Shown: positions 43,219 to 51,880 of the stretch, piece by piece
How the letters are laid out: the number at the start of each line of letters is the position of its first letter
How positions within the stretch are numbered: the stretch's first letter is position 1
Assembly (NCBI RefSeq): GCF_009363095.1
Contig: NZ_CP045296.1
Span: forward strand, 620,001 to 684,000
Reading direction: 5' to 3'
From: Paenibacillus cellulositrophicus
Lineage (GTDB): Bacteria; Bacillota; Bacilli; Paenibacillales; Paenibacillaceae
Length of the DNA: 64,000 nt
Program-made: the position numbers and the translations under genes
The notes under the pieces: generated by a model
Told to the model about the DNA's origin: nothing
Databases searched by the model: none
Seen by the model: only the letters and a program-made list of their open reading frames with translations

Positions 43219-43251
43219 AAAAAGGCGTCCATCCAAGATGGCCGCCTTTTT
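43219..43251. terminator. Bidirectional terminator
   Basis: Fifteen-base arms AAAAAGGCGTCCATC (43219-43233) and GATGGCCGCCTTTTT (43237-43251) with one mismatch and a 3-nt loop, between convergent genes. Confidence 0.92.
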
Positions 43252-43270
43252 GTGTTTCATACAGTAATGA

Positions 43271-44680
43271 TCAGTTTGATGTGCCGCGTACCTTGCCTTT
43301 CTTGAACAGCAGCGGATAAAACAGAATGCCGCTGACGATCAACACAATGCCCAGCAGGAAGGTTTTCAAATCCGCCGTTCCCGCGATGATGACCCAAAGC
43401 GAATACAATGCCGCAAGCCCCGCGATCATGCCCTCGGTTACCCGTTCTTTGCGAGCCGTAAAGGTTTCTCCGGTCCAAATCAGCTTAATATGATAGAGTG
43501 AAGCAATCAAATAAGGGACCAGATAGGCAAGCGTAGCAATGTAAATGATAAAATCGAACGCGGCCGAGATCGAGCCGGAGATCGTCGACAGCAGCAGAAC
43601 CTGACCGACCGCGTTCGAGATCCATAGCGACGTCTTCGGCATGCCCTTTCCGTTTTCCTTGGAAAAGGAAGGGAGAAACACGCCCAGCTTGGCGGCCTGA
43701 AACGGGACCTCGGCGCTCAGCAGCACCCAGCCGATCGTCGATCCAAGCAGACTGATCAAGCCCAGCGCAGCGAGGAGTTTGCCGCCGATCGGACCGATTA
43801 CCGCTGTGATACCGTCCACCAGCGGATTCTGGGAAGCCATCAGCTGATCCTGCGTCAGCAGTCCCATTGTCAAGATGCTGATGCCCACATACAGGACGAT
43901 GGAGATGAGCAGCCCGGCAATGGTTGCGCGGCGGATGTCCTGCTTGCGGCGGGCGCGGGCGGCAAAGACCATGGCGGATTCGACGCCGATAAAAGCCCAC
44001 AGCGTTCCAACAGCGGCAGCATTGACCTGGGACAGCAGGCTGAGCGTTTCGCCGTTGTCATTGGTCCGTGGAGCCAGGAAGGGGCCGATGTTGCTTTTTT
44101 GAAAAGCGAATAATGCAATGATAATAAACAAGGCAAAGCCAACCACTTTGGTAGCCGTCGCTATAAAATTCAATCGGCCCGCACCGTTCATGCCTTTCAT
44201 GCAGATGGCGTGCGTGCCCCACAGCAGAAGCGAGCAGACGATAAATGTCAGCACATTGCCGGCCTTTAACGTCAATATTCCGGTATCCACCCACACCTTA
44301 TCGCTGGTCAACACGGGAAAAAAGGTCGACAGGTAACTGGCGAAGGTCGTAATCACCGCCACAAACCCGGCTATATTGCCTACCCAGTACCCCCAAGTGG
44401 ACATGAAGCCGGCCAGGCGGGAGCCATGTGAGCCTTCCCGGAACAGCTCCTTCGCATAAATTTGCGGCCCGCCGCTCAGCTCCGGCTTACGGACAGCCAG
44501 GCTTCCGAAAACCAGCGCGAGCATAAGAACCCCGAGCCCAGTCGCCAGCCAGGCCAGAATGACGCCCGCAGGGCTGGCCGCTTCGGACAGCGAGCGGGGC
44601 AGCATAAAAATTCCGGAACCGACCATATTCCCCACGACGAGAGCGGTCAAAATCCAGAATCCCAGTTTGTGTCTGGTCAT
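43271..44680 (-). CDS. APC-family basic amino acid antiporter (ArcD-like)
   Basis: A 469-residue transporter with about twelve membrane segments. The opening LVVGNMVGSGIFMLPRSLSEA is the APC substrate-binding helix with its GSGIF motif, and the line fits the basic amino acid/polyamine antiporter group (arginine/ornithine, lysine/cadaverine). AAAGGAG precedes the ATG at 44680; upstream in-frame codons lack a site. No arginine deiminase or decarboxylase gene is next to it, so the real substrate pair cannot be named. Confidence 0.9.
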   Translation of the reverse strand: MTRHKLGFWILTALVVGNMVGSGIFMLPRSLSEAASPAGVILAWLATGLGVLMLALVFGSLAVRKPELSGGPQIYAKELFREGSHGSRLAGFMSTWGYWVGNIAGFVAVITTFASYLSTFFPVLTSDKVWVDTGILTLKAGNVLTFIVCSLLLWGTHAICMKGMNGAGRLNFIATATKVVGFALFIIIALFAFQKSNIGPFLAPRTNDNGETLSLLSQVNAAAVGTLWAFIGVESAMVFAARARRKQDIRRATIAGLLISIVLYVGISILTMGLLTQDQLMASQNPLVDGITAVIGPIGGKLLAALGLISLLGSTIGWVLLSAEVPFQAAKLGVFLPSFSKENGKGMPKTSLWISNAVGQVLLLSTISGSISAAFDFIIYIATLAYLVPYLIASLYHIKLIWTGETFTARKERVTEGMIAGLAALYSLWVIIAGTADLKTFLLGIVLIVSGILFYPLLFKKGKVRGTSN

Positions 44681-44900
44681 GATGTCAAACTCCTTTTGAA
44701 TGAATAATGCATCGACTTGTTGAAAAAACACTGACAAGTATTAATCATACACTTTCTTCTGGTAAAGCACCAGAGTAAAATTCAGGGGAGCCAATTTTAT
44801 GACGTTAAGCCCTCTATAGGTTTCGCTTGTCCATTCGGCGGGGAAGAATAAAGAAGATAGAACAAAGATGGAACAACTTTGCACAAGGAGCGTGGGAATT

Positions 44901-45185
44901 TTGAGAGAAATCCGTGAAGCCGATCAAGGGTTTGTGATGGTGGAGGGTGATCGGGCGGTGGCGGAAATCACTTTTCAGCCCGTAGACGACAGAACCATCG
45001 TCATAGATCATACGTATGTGTCCGAAGAGCTGCGAGGACAGCGGATCGGGGATGAACTGGTCAAAGCGGTGGTGGATATGGCCCGGAAGGAAGGCAAGAA
45101 GATTATTCCCGCCTGCTCATTTGCCCATGTTCAATTCAAGAGGCATAAAGACTATAAGGATGTGTGGCAGCAGGAAGAACGCTGA
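44901..45185 (+). CDS. Small GNAT-like acetyltransferase (YjdJ type)
   Basis: A 94-residue single-domain protein. VEGDRAVAEITFQP, VIDHTYVSEELRGQRIGDELVKAVVDMARKEG and PACSFAHVQFKRH match the short GNAT_acetyltr_CG family (PF14542). RGQRIG is the acetyl-CoA loop. I chose the TTG at 44901, ten bases after AAGGAG; an ATG at 44868 in the same frame is a weaker alternative. The substrate is unknown in this family. Confidence 0.82.
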   Translation: MREIREADQGFVMVEGDRAVAEITFQPVDDRTIVIDHTYVSEELRGQRIGDELVKAVVDMARKEGKKIIPACSFAHVQFKRHKDYKDVWQQEER

Positions 45186-45213
45186 TCGAACAATAAGAAA
45201 TGAGGTGGGAGAT

Positions 45214-45996
45214 GTGAAACGAAAAACACTCGTTACCGGTGCAGCCGGACGGATCGGAAGCTGTGTAGCGGATGGTCTCCGGTCGACAGGCAAGTATGAA
45301 GTGGTCGCAACGGATATTCGGCCCGATCCGGAGCACGGAGTCGGCAAGCTGGATATCACGGATGGAGAGGCTGTGGCGGCAGCGCTGGAGGGTATCGATA
45401 CGGTGCTTCATTTTGGCTGGGCTAAAGACGAAGACGATTTCCTCGGTAAAGTGCTTCCCATTAACGTGACAGGTGCTTATCACATTTATGAAGGCGCCCG
45501 TAAAGGCGGCGTATCGAGGGTTATTTTCGCGAGTTCCAATCATGCCACCGGTTTTTATAAAGTAGGAGAGCATATCAAGCCCGAGGATCACCGGCCCGAC
45601 AGCTTTTATGGGCTGAGCAAAAGCTATATCGAGCTTCTGGGCCGTTACTATTCCGATAAGTACGGAGTTTCCTCTGTGAACATCCGGATCGGCAATTTTC
45701 CGGGCGACGACCGTCCTCACTCGGACCGCACCGCTCATATTTGGATCTCCCGGCGGGATATGGTGCAGTTGGCCGAATGCTGCATTGAGGCAGATCCATC
45801 CCTTAAGTTTTTGACCATGTACGGGACCTCAGCGAATGACGACAATTATTATGATATTGGATATCTGCGCGAAAAAATCGGCTATGTGCCAAAGGACAAC
45901 GCGGCGGACGTGCTGGCACGGCAGGGGCTGGACGAAGACGACATCAAGCAGGAGGAAGGGGTATACCAAGGCGGTCCAGGGGTAAAGAAGGAATAG
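45214..45996 (+). CDS. NAD-dependent epimerase/dehydratase, uronate-dehydrogenase-like
   Basis: A 260-residue extended SDR. The cofactor loop TGAAGRIGS is at the N-terminus, SSNHATGFY near residue 110 is the substrate strand typical of uronate dehydrogenases, and the catalytic YGLSKSYIELL supplies Tyr-x3-Lys. Uronate dehydrogenase oxidises galacturonate or glucuronate to the lactone; this assignment rests on motif resemblance. The start is GTG at 45214 with GAGGTGGGAG upstream. A C-terminal acidic tail (DEDDIKQEEGVY) is unusual but short. Confidence 0.86.
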   Translation: MKRKTLVTGAAGRIGSCVADGLRSTGKYEVVATDIRPDPEHGVGKLDITDGEAVAAALEGIDTVLHFGWAKDEDDFLGKVLPINVTGAYHIYEGARKGGVSRVIFASSNHATGFYKVGEHIKPEDHRPDSFYGLSKSYIELLGRYYSDKYGVSSVNIRIGNFPGDDRPHSDRTAHIWISRRDMVQLAECCIEADPSLKFLTMYGTSANDDNYYDIGYLREKIGYVPKDNAADVLARQGLDEDDIKQEEGVYQGGPGVKKE

Positions 45997-46061
45997 GCAT
46001 AGAAAATATAGTTCTGAATATGTCCCTGAGAAAAGCGGGAATTGCTTTTATAAAAAAAGCG

Positions 46062-46101
46062 AAGGAGTTATGTCGTCTGCAGGCGGCGTAACTCCTTTTC
46101 T
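46062..46101 (+). terminator. Long terminator-like hairpin after the SDR gene
   Basis: Sixteen-base arms 46062-46077 and 46082-46097 pair along their whole length with three or four G-T pairs, loop TGCA, followed by TTC then TT. An A-run on its left would also end transcription from the right. Confidence 0.8.
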
Positions 46102-46154
46102 TGTTGACTTTGATCAATGAGTTTCGGCACAAAATGGTTGCATCGGAACATAAA

Positions 46155-46195
46155 AACTCCGCCATACGGAACGTTATTCCGTGAAAGGCGGAGTT
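46155..46195 (+). other. Nested hairpin in the helD upstream region
   Basis: AACTCCGCC (46155-46163) pairs with GGCGGAGTT (46187-46195); inside, ACGGAA (46166-46171) pairs with TTCCGT (46177-46182). No T-run follows. The rest of the 46000-46375 gap is AT-rich and probably holds the helD promoter. Confidence 0.5.
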
Positions 46196-46375
46196 AGAAG
46201 GTAAACAAAAATAGAGTTGCCAAAATAAAAGCAACATGGTAAATTTAAATATGCGTCATGTGATCTTTATTAATTTAATCAGTATTACCTAATTATATCT
46301 TACACCATCGCATCGGTTCCGTCAACCCCCATTTTTCAGGAACTCACAAACATTTGTGTAAAGGAGTGTTTCTTC

Positions 46376-48724
46376 ATGAGTCAAGAACTTCAACAGGAGC
46401 AGCAGCGGGTGAATCAGGTGATTGGCATCATCCAAGATCAGATCAACGAATATGAGGAAGCGACGGCCCGCCGCCGGCAAGAGGTTGTGGACATCCGTAA
46501 GCATTTCTGGGAAGACGTTACGGTGAACACGGACAACTTTGACGATTTTCTAGAAACGATTATCAGCTTAAGGCAGCAGTCCGAGGTCCTCTCCTTAAGC
46601 CAGGGCAGCCACCGCCAGTCCTCCAAGCGGCTGTCCCAGCTTCAGCGCATGCAGGATGTGCCGTATTTCGGGCGGATTGATTTTGCCGAAGAGGGAATGA
46701 ACGAGACAGAGCGCGTGTACATCGGCGTTTCCTCACTCACGGATGCTACCGGTGAAAAGTTCCTGATTTATGACTGGAGAGCCCCGGTCTCAAGCATGTA
46801 TTACGACTGCACACCGGGTCCGGCTGAATACATCACGCCCGGCGGGCCGATTCAGGGCACGCTGGAGCAAAAATGGCAGTACATCATCCGCAGCGGAGTT
46901 ATTCAGTCGATGTTTGATACCCGGCTCACCATCGGTGACGAGATTCTCCAGCAGGTGCTCGGTCAATCCGCAGACACGCATATGCGAAGCATCGTAGCGA
47001 CGATTCAGCAGGAGCAGAACCGGATTATCCGCCATGACAGCGCACGTCTGCTCATTGTTCAGGGCGCGGCTGGGAGCGGCAAGACGTCGGCGGCATTGCA
47101 GCGGATCGCTTATTTGCTGTACAAATACCGGAACCGTTTGACGGCGGACCAAATGCTTTTATTTTCGCCAAACGCCATGTTCAAGAGTTATGTCTCCAGC
47201 GTGCTGCCAGAGCTCGGGGAAGAGAATATGCAGCAGGTCACGTTTCAGGAGTACCTAAATCACCGGCTGAGCGGCTTCTTCGACGTTGAAGATCCTTACA
47301 CTCAGCTGGAATACGTTCTTACGGGTTTGGAAGACCCGGACTATCGGGTGCGGATGGCGGGTATCCGCTTTAAGGCGACAAAGTCGTTTTTTGATCGGAT
47401 TCAATCCTGCCGCCAGGCGTTGGAACAATCCGGAATGGTATTCAAGGATATATCCTTTAAAGGCAAAACGCTCGTTTCCGCCGAGGAAATCATGGAGAGA
47501 TTCTACAGTGAGCACACGACGCTTCGCTTTGCCAACAGACTGGAAAAGTTGTCGGATTGGTTGAAGGAGCTGGTCAAAGAAGCGGAGAAGGCCGAGCGGA
47601 AAAAGCCTTGGGTGCAGGACGCCGTTGAGCTGGTCGACAATGATGAATACCAGCAAGCTTATGCGCATCTTCGGAAAAAACACGGGTTAACCGAAGAATC
47701 GGAAGAGGATGTGGATCTGGAACTTGTCCGTAAGGAGCTGGCGCGCCGGATCGTCAGCAGGAAATTCAAACGTATTCGGCAACAAATTAAAGATATGGGC
47801 TTTATCGATACGCCGGCCATCTATAAGCAAATGCTGGTTTCCCATCCGGCTGACAGCGAGGTTGAAGGAGCAGAACTTCCTTCCGAATGGAAAGAAATCG
47901 GCGAAATGACGTCCCGACAGATGGACCAGGGAAAGCTTTTTTATGAGGACGCAACACCTTATTTGCTGTTAAAAGAGCTGATCGAAGGCTTTCAGACCAA
48001 TGTTTCGATCCGGCATGTCCTCGTGGATGAGGCGCAGGATTATTCGCCGTTTCAATTCGAATTTATAAAAAGGCTGTTCCCGGCGGCGAAAATGACGGTG
48101 CTTGGCGACTTCAACCAGGCAGTCTTCGCGCACGCCGACGGTACGAATGATTTCGGCATGCTGGCCGAATTGTACGGAGAGGAACAAACCGATGCCATTA
48201 TTTTGAACCGAAGCTACCGGTCCACCAGTCCGATCGTCGAATTTACACGGGCGCTTATCCCCAATGGAGAAGAGATCATTCCTTTTGACCGGAACGGAAG
48301 CCGCCCCGTACTCACGAGAGCTGCTGACGCGGATCAATTACATCAGTCCATTCGGCAAAAAGTCAAACAATTCCGGGAACAGGGGCACCGGACCGTTGCG
48401 ATTATTTGCAAATCCGCAGCCCAAAGCGCATCCGTATTTGAATCCCTTCACGATCTGGGGGATATCAAGCTCGTTACCAGCGGTTCAATCGAATATAAAC
48501 AGGGAATCGTTGTCATTCCGGTATATTTGGCCAAAGGAATCGAGTTCGATGCAGTGATCGTCTATAACGCTTCGGACGAAGAATACGGAGAAGAGAGCTT
48601 GCGTCGGCTGTTCTATACCGCCTGTACCCGGGCCATGCATGAACTGCAATTGTATAGCATCGGGAAGCCGAGCCGTTTTGTTCAAGAGGCAGCTTCATGG
48701 ATTGCAGAAGAATCGATTTTATGA
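46376..48724 (+). CDS. helD: HelD, RNA polymerase-recycling UvrD-like ATPase
   Basis: A 782-residue SF1 helicase-like protein. The N-terminal ~65 residues form a coiled coil (EQQRVNQVIGIIQDQINEYEE) as in HelD, which reaches into RNA polymerase channels and frees stalled enzyme from DNA. Motif I GAAGSGKTSAALQ, motif II VDEAQDYSPFQ, motif III GDFNQAVF, GIEFDAVIVYNASDE and FYTACTRAMHELQL are intact. A GAGTG-type site precedes the ATG. Known relatives also give rifamycin resistance; nothing here proves that for this copy. Confidence 0.92.
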   Translation: MSQELQQEQQRVNQVIGIIQDQINEYEEATARRRQEVVDIRKHFWEDVTVNTDNFDDFLETIISLRQQSEVLSLSQGSHRQSSKRLSQLQRMQDVPYFGRIDFAEEGMNETERVYIGVSSLTDATGEKFLIYDWRAPVSSMYYDCTPGPAEYITPGGPIQGTLEQKWQYIIRSGVIQSMFDTRLTIGDEILQQVLGQSADTHMRSIVATIQQEQNRIIRHDSARLLIVQGAAGSGKTSAALQRIAYLLYKYRNRLTADQMLLFSPNAMFKSYVSSVLPELGEENMQQVTFQEYLNHRLSGFFDVEDPYTQLEYVLTGLEDPDYRVRMAGIRFKATKSFFDRIQSCRQALEQSGMVFKDISFKGKTLVSAEEIMERFYSEHTTLRFANRLEKLSDWLKELVKEAEKAERKKPWVQDAVELVDNDEYQQAYAHLRKKHGLTEESEEDVDLELVRKELARRIVSRKFKRIRQQIKDMGFIDTPAIYKQMLVSHPADSEVEGAELPSEWKEIGEMTSRQMDQGKLFYEDATPYLLLKELIEGFQTNVSIRHVLVDEAQDYSPFQFEFIKRLFPAAKMTVLGDFNQAVFAHADGTNDFGMLAELYGEEQTDAIILNRSYRSTSPIVEFTRALIPNGEEIIPFDRNGSRPVLTRAADADQLHQSIRQKVKQFREQGHRTVAIICKSAAQSASVFESLHDLGDIKLVTSGSIEYKQGIVVIPVYLAKGIEFDAVIVYNASDEEYGEESLRRLFYTACTRAMHELQLYSIGKPSRFVQEAASWIAEESIL

Positions 48725-48795
48725 ATTGAAAACCATCCCCATTTCATGTATCGTCAATCACAATGAGAGACGCTGCATGTAGGGAGGACCATATC

Positions 48796-49212
48796 ATGAA
48801 GGGTAAGATCGTTGTCGTATTAAAAGCTGTAATCATCCATCAAGGCCGTATTCTGATCCTCAAACGTTCCGGTTCAGACGAAGTAGGCGCGGGAGGCTGG
48901 GAAACGGCCGGTGGGAATCTGGAGTTTGGCGAGGATTTGGATACCGCATTGATTCGCGAAATTAAAGAAGAAGCGGGGATTCACGCAAGTATCGATCGAT
49001 TGCTGTTTGCAACGACATTTTTTACGGATCCGGGGAGGCAAATTGTGCTTTTATCTTATCTGTGCAGAACGGATGAACCGCACGTAACCCTCTCGCATGA
49101 GCACGACGAGTATAGATGGGCCACGAAGTCGGAGCTCGTTCAATATTTGCCTGAGGCGATCATCAGCGATTTTACGAAGCATGGCGTCTTTGCGCTTCCC
49201 GAATTGATTTAA
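48796..49212 (+). CDS. Nudix hydrolase
   Basis: A 138-residue protein with an intact Nudix box: GGNLEFGEDLDTALIREI followed by KEEAGI. It hydrolyses a nucleoside diphosphate linked to another group; the substrate cannot be deduced. AGGGAGG lies nine bases before the ATG at 48796. It follows helD after 71 bp and could be co-transcribed. Confidence 0.9.
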   Translation: MKGKIVVVLKAVIIHQGRILILKRSGSDEVGAGGWETAGGNLEFGEDLDTALIREIKEEAGIHASIDRLLFATTFFTDPGRQIVLLSYLCRTDEPHVTLSHEHDEYRWATKSELVQYLPEAIISDFTKHGVFALPELI

Positions 49213-49285
49213 TTCCTGTATCAGTGCGTGGGCGAACGATCTTCATTGCATTTATCCACTCTACGCCGCTTTAGGAGTGAAACAT

Positions 49286-49765
49286 ATGTATACTCACAGA
49301 GCATTATCCAGGATGGATTTGACAGACATTTGCGGGTTCCCGCAAACGGAACAGGAGCTGCTTTATGTTGGCCCAGGTTTTAGGTTCCCGTTAACACCAG
49401 AACAAATATCGCATTCACTCATGAACCGCTTTGAACCAACCGTTGTTATAGAAGAAGATTCAGGCCAAATCGCCGCTTACGCTAATTTATATAACCGAAG
49501 TGGTCATGCTTGTTGGCTTGGGAACGTCATTGTCTCACCAAGTCACAGGGGGCGAGGAGCCGGTGAGTTTTTATTGCATGCAATGATGCATAAGGCAAAG
49601 GAGGACTATGCGGTGAGGGAACTCTTCCTCTCCTGTCATCATGCGAATTCAAGAGGACTGGCATTTTATCATAAACATTCTTTCAGACCTTTTGATTTGA
49701 AAATTTCCCAACTAGATGGCGGCCGCAAAATCATCACGGTGCAAATGAAAAGAAATCTGGGCTGA
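49286..49765 (+). CDS. GNAT family N-acetyltransferase
   Basis: A 159-residue protein with one GNAT domain: VVIEEDSGQIAAYANLY, the acetyl-CoA loop VIVSPSHRGRGAGEFLL (Q/RxxGxG/A) and the last helix SRGLAFYHKHSFRPF. It acetylates an amine on an unknown target. AGGAG sits eight bases before the ATG at 49286. Confidence 0.9.
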   Translation: MYTHRALSRMDLTDICGFPQTEQELLYVGPGFRFPLTPEQISHSLMNRFEPTVVIEEDSGQIAAYANLYNRSGHACWLGNVIVSPSHRGRGAGEFLLHAMMHKAKEDYAVRELFLSCHHANSRGLAFYHKHSFRPFDLKISQLDGGRKIITVQMKRNLG

Positions 49766-49813
49766 GTTCGAACAATTTATCGGAAGCGGCGGTTTGACAA
49801 GGCATATAAAGAA

Positions 49814-49833
49814 AGCCCGCTTTGCAGCGGGCT
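49814..49833. terminator. Short terminator-like hairpin
   Basis: AGCCCGC (49814-49820) pairs with GCGGGCT (49827-49833). The TTT-rich side lies on the minus strand, so it suits the membrane-protein gene at 49865-50392. Confidence 0.55.
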
Positions 49834-49864
49834 CGTTATGCTCTCCGTTTATCGAATCCTTTAT

Positions 49865-50392
49865 TTAGTTCTGCTCCTCGGCTGCCAGAATCATTCCCGA
49901 GTATTCCAGAGCCTGGATTCGGTATGTGCCGCCACTTTCCATGACAATATGCCTGTTCCCGAGCTCGTATTCCTTACCGTCCTCTGTTCGTACGCGGTCC
50001 CCGCCACGTCTAGGATCCCATATTTCGACGACGTGCACGGTTTTGACAACTGGCCCCTGAACGATATCTGCTGTTACTCTCCCCAGCATAACTAAAGGGA
50101 ATAACGATAGGAAGAATATAAAAATGGCTAATAGCAAGTCTGCTCTTCGCGTAACCGATTGCCGTTTGCCGTACCGGAGCACCACGTATGTAAAAATATA
50201 GCTGAAAAATATCAATGCCGCGCTGTATCCGGCGATTCCGATCCACAAAAATTGGCGGACATGACCATCATACTTCACCCCGACAATAGCCAGTTCTATC
50301 AGGCACAGCATCAGCAGGACGATCCGCAGGATGTTTCTTTTCTTTTGGTACCAGACCCTTGGTGGAGAAACTAGAGCTCCCAACTCCTTCAT
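49865..50392 (-). CDS. Hypothetical membrane protein, 175 aa
   Basis: Three hydrophobic stretches (about residues 20-40, 48-72 and 85-108) are followed by a soluble C-terminal domain of ~60 residues containing VHVVEIWDPRRGGDRVR and YELGNRHIVME. I recognise no family. The ATG at 50392 has AAAGGAG six bases upstream; an ATG two codons earlier overlaps that site. It is a single gene divergent from the following membrane protein. Confidence 0.75.
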   Translation of the reverse strand: MKELGALVSPPRVWYQKKRNILRIVLLMLCLIELAIVGVKYDGHVRQFLWIGIAGYSAALIFFSYIFTYVVLRYGKRQSVTRRADLLLAIFIFFLSLFPLVMLGRVTADIVQGPVVKTVHVVEIWDPRRGGDRVRTEDGKEYELGNRHIVMESGGTYRIQALEYSGMILAAEEQN

Positions 50393-50640
50393 GGGCATCT
50401 CCTTTCGTCATTCGATCATATTTGGACTTATCAAAGCCGACATCTGAAAGCAGGACGCAGCACTCACCGGCATCATTCAAAAAATAATGGAAGATCCTGC
50501 AAATTGCAAGCCAAATATCAGGTAACAGGAAAAGTGTATGAATCATCAAGCACACAGGTGCACGCTGCTGAAACCCGATCTAGTACGGCTCCGTAATGTT
50601 ACAAGGACAACATTTTTGAGCTCACAGGGGGAACGAGCGC

Positions 50641-51489
50641 GTGGCCAGGCATTCGAAAAGTCAAACAAAGCACAGCAGCACAAAGACTCATCAAGGGGAT
50701 CGCAAAGGTAAATCCAAGAGGAAAGGGAAACCGGCCGGAAGCCGGGCTTCCCGTTTTTGGCTGGGATTATTAAAATTCCTGGGCTTTTTCATATTAGCCG
50801 GCTTGCTGCTGCTGTATTGGGACTCGGCCAGATTGGCCTCATTAATCTCACATGCGGCTCCGGTTCAGCAGCTGACGGCTGACACGAACGGGATCGTCCG
50901 GATAGAAGGAGAAGCTGACGGGGAGACCGCTGCAGCGGATCAAGGCAAGTTACGGCAGCGTTACCTGCTCCTTCAAAAGGAAAAGTTTAATTGGCATTGC
51001 AGCAAAAGCGGATGTAACTATATGTGGAATGAAGACGCCGTCCCGCAAGTATGGGGGGATTTAAGCATTCAAGGCGTTAAAGTGGAAAGTGAACGTTTCA
51101 AATTCTACTCCGACTGGCTGCCTCTGGATTTCGAAACAGTAGAAACGAGCCAACTCCCCTTTGTCCATGAGGGGGAAACATCCCGCCCGCTGCTTGTGGA
51201 GAGCCCTAAGGAAACGGCCTACGGATATCACGCGCTTAGTCCAGGGCAAAGGATCACGGTGATCGGCCGGGCCGTTAACGGACATCTGGAGCCCATTCAT
51301 CTGCCCGGCGAGGGAGAAGATCAGCGTATGATTTTGATTGGAAGCAGTGTAGAGGAGATGCTCTCCAGCGAAAAGGAAACGCAAATCGGGGTTCTCGTTG
51401 CTGCCGGACTCGTCATGCTGTTTTTGGTACCCGTGATCGTCGGGTGGATCCGTAAATTGTTCCGGAAGCTACACACTTTGCACAGCTAA
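50641..51489 (+). CDS. Hypothetical two-pass membrane protein, 282 aa
   Basis: GTG start with GGGGGA upstream. The first 38 residues are strongly basic (KSQTKHSSTKTHQGDRKGKS), then TM1 (about 40-60), an extracytoplasmic domain of about 185 residues and TM2 near the end (about 247-268) with a basic tail. The middle part has GIVRIEGEADG near its start and an HCSKSGCNYMW stretch with two cysteines. The layout faintly recalls MUL1/GIDE-like proteins, but I see no decisive motif. Function unknown. Confidence 0.75.
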   Translation: MARHSKSQTKHSSTKTHQGDRKGKSKRKGKPAGSRASRFWLGLLKFLGFFILAGLLLLYWDSARLASLISHAAPVQQLTADTNGIVRIEGEADGETAAADQGKLRQRYLLLQKEKFNWHCSKSGCNYMWNEDAVPQVWGDLSIQGVKVESERFKFYSDWLPLDFETVETSQLPFVHEGETSRPLLVESPKETAYGYHALSPGQRITVIGRAVNGHLEPIHLPGEGEDQRMILIGSSVEEMLSSEKETQIGVLVAAGLVMLFLVPVIVGWIRKLFRKLHTLHS

Positions 51490-51537
51490 TATTTTATGTT
51501 TTACAAAACCAAAAAAAGCAAATTGATAGAGCAGAGT

Positions 51538-51565
51538 AAAAGTCCGCGGAAACCGCGGACTTTTT
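51538..51565 (+). terminator. Rho-independent terminator
   Basis: Arms AAAAGTCCGCGG (51538-51549) and CCGCGGACTTTT (51553-51564) with loop AAA and one further T. It ends the two-pass membrane protein transcript. Confidence 0.93.
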
Positions 51566-51608
51566 CGTTTGCTCAGAATGGTTAAGCCATTGGAGTTTGC
51601 AGTTCTCT

Positions 51609-51880
51609 CGCGGCATTAGCACGTCCATTTTATGGTCGCGTCAGCAGGAAGTTCAGGAAGAACTGGCCAGACTGAAGTCAGCCAAACAAAGCTCTTAATC
51701 CTGGAAGTGAATGGTGTGTGGTGAACCCCTGTCTCTGAGAGAAGCGGGGGTTTGCCTTTTTATAGGGAAAGGATTTCCAGTAACGAAAGTGTCATTGCTT
51801 CCTTCCCGTGATATGGTAATCTCATTTAAGGGGATTCATTTCCATTTGGGACCGAAAACCACGGCATAAGGAGGAGAAAC
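51609..51880 (+). other. Gap with gene-tail-like frame and a weak hairpin
   Basis: The gap 51566-51880 holds no complete gene. A frame ending at TAA 51696-51698 reads like the helical end of a small protein (WSRQQEVQEELARLKSAKQ) but has no start. AACCCC (51724 region) can pair with GGGGGTT near 51750, followed by TTTTTA, a weak terminator. Confidence 0.35.
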
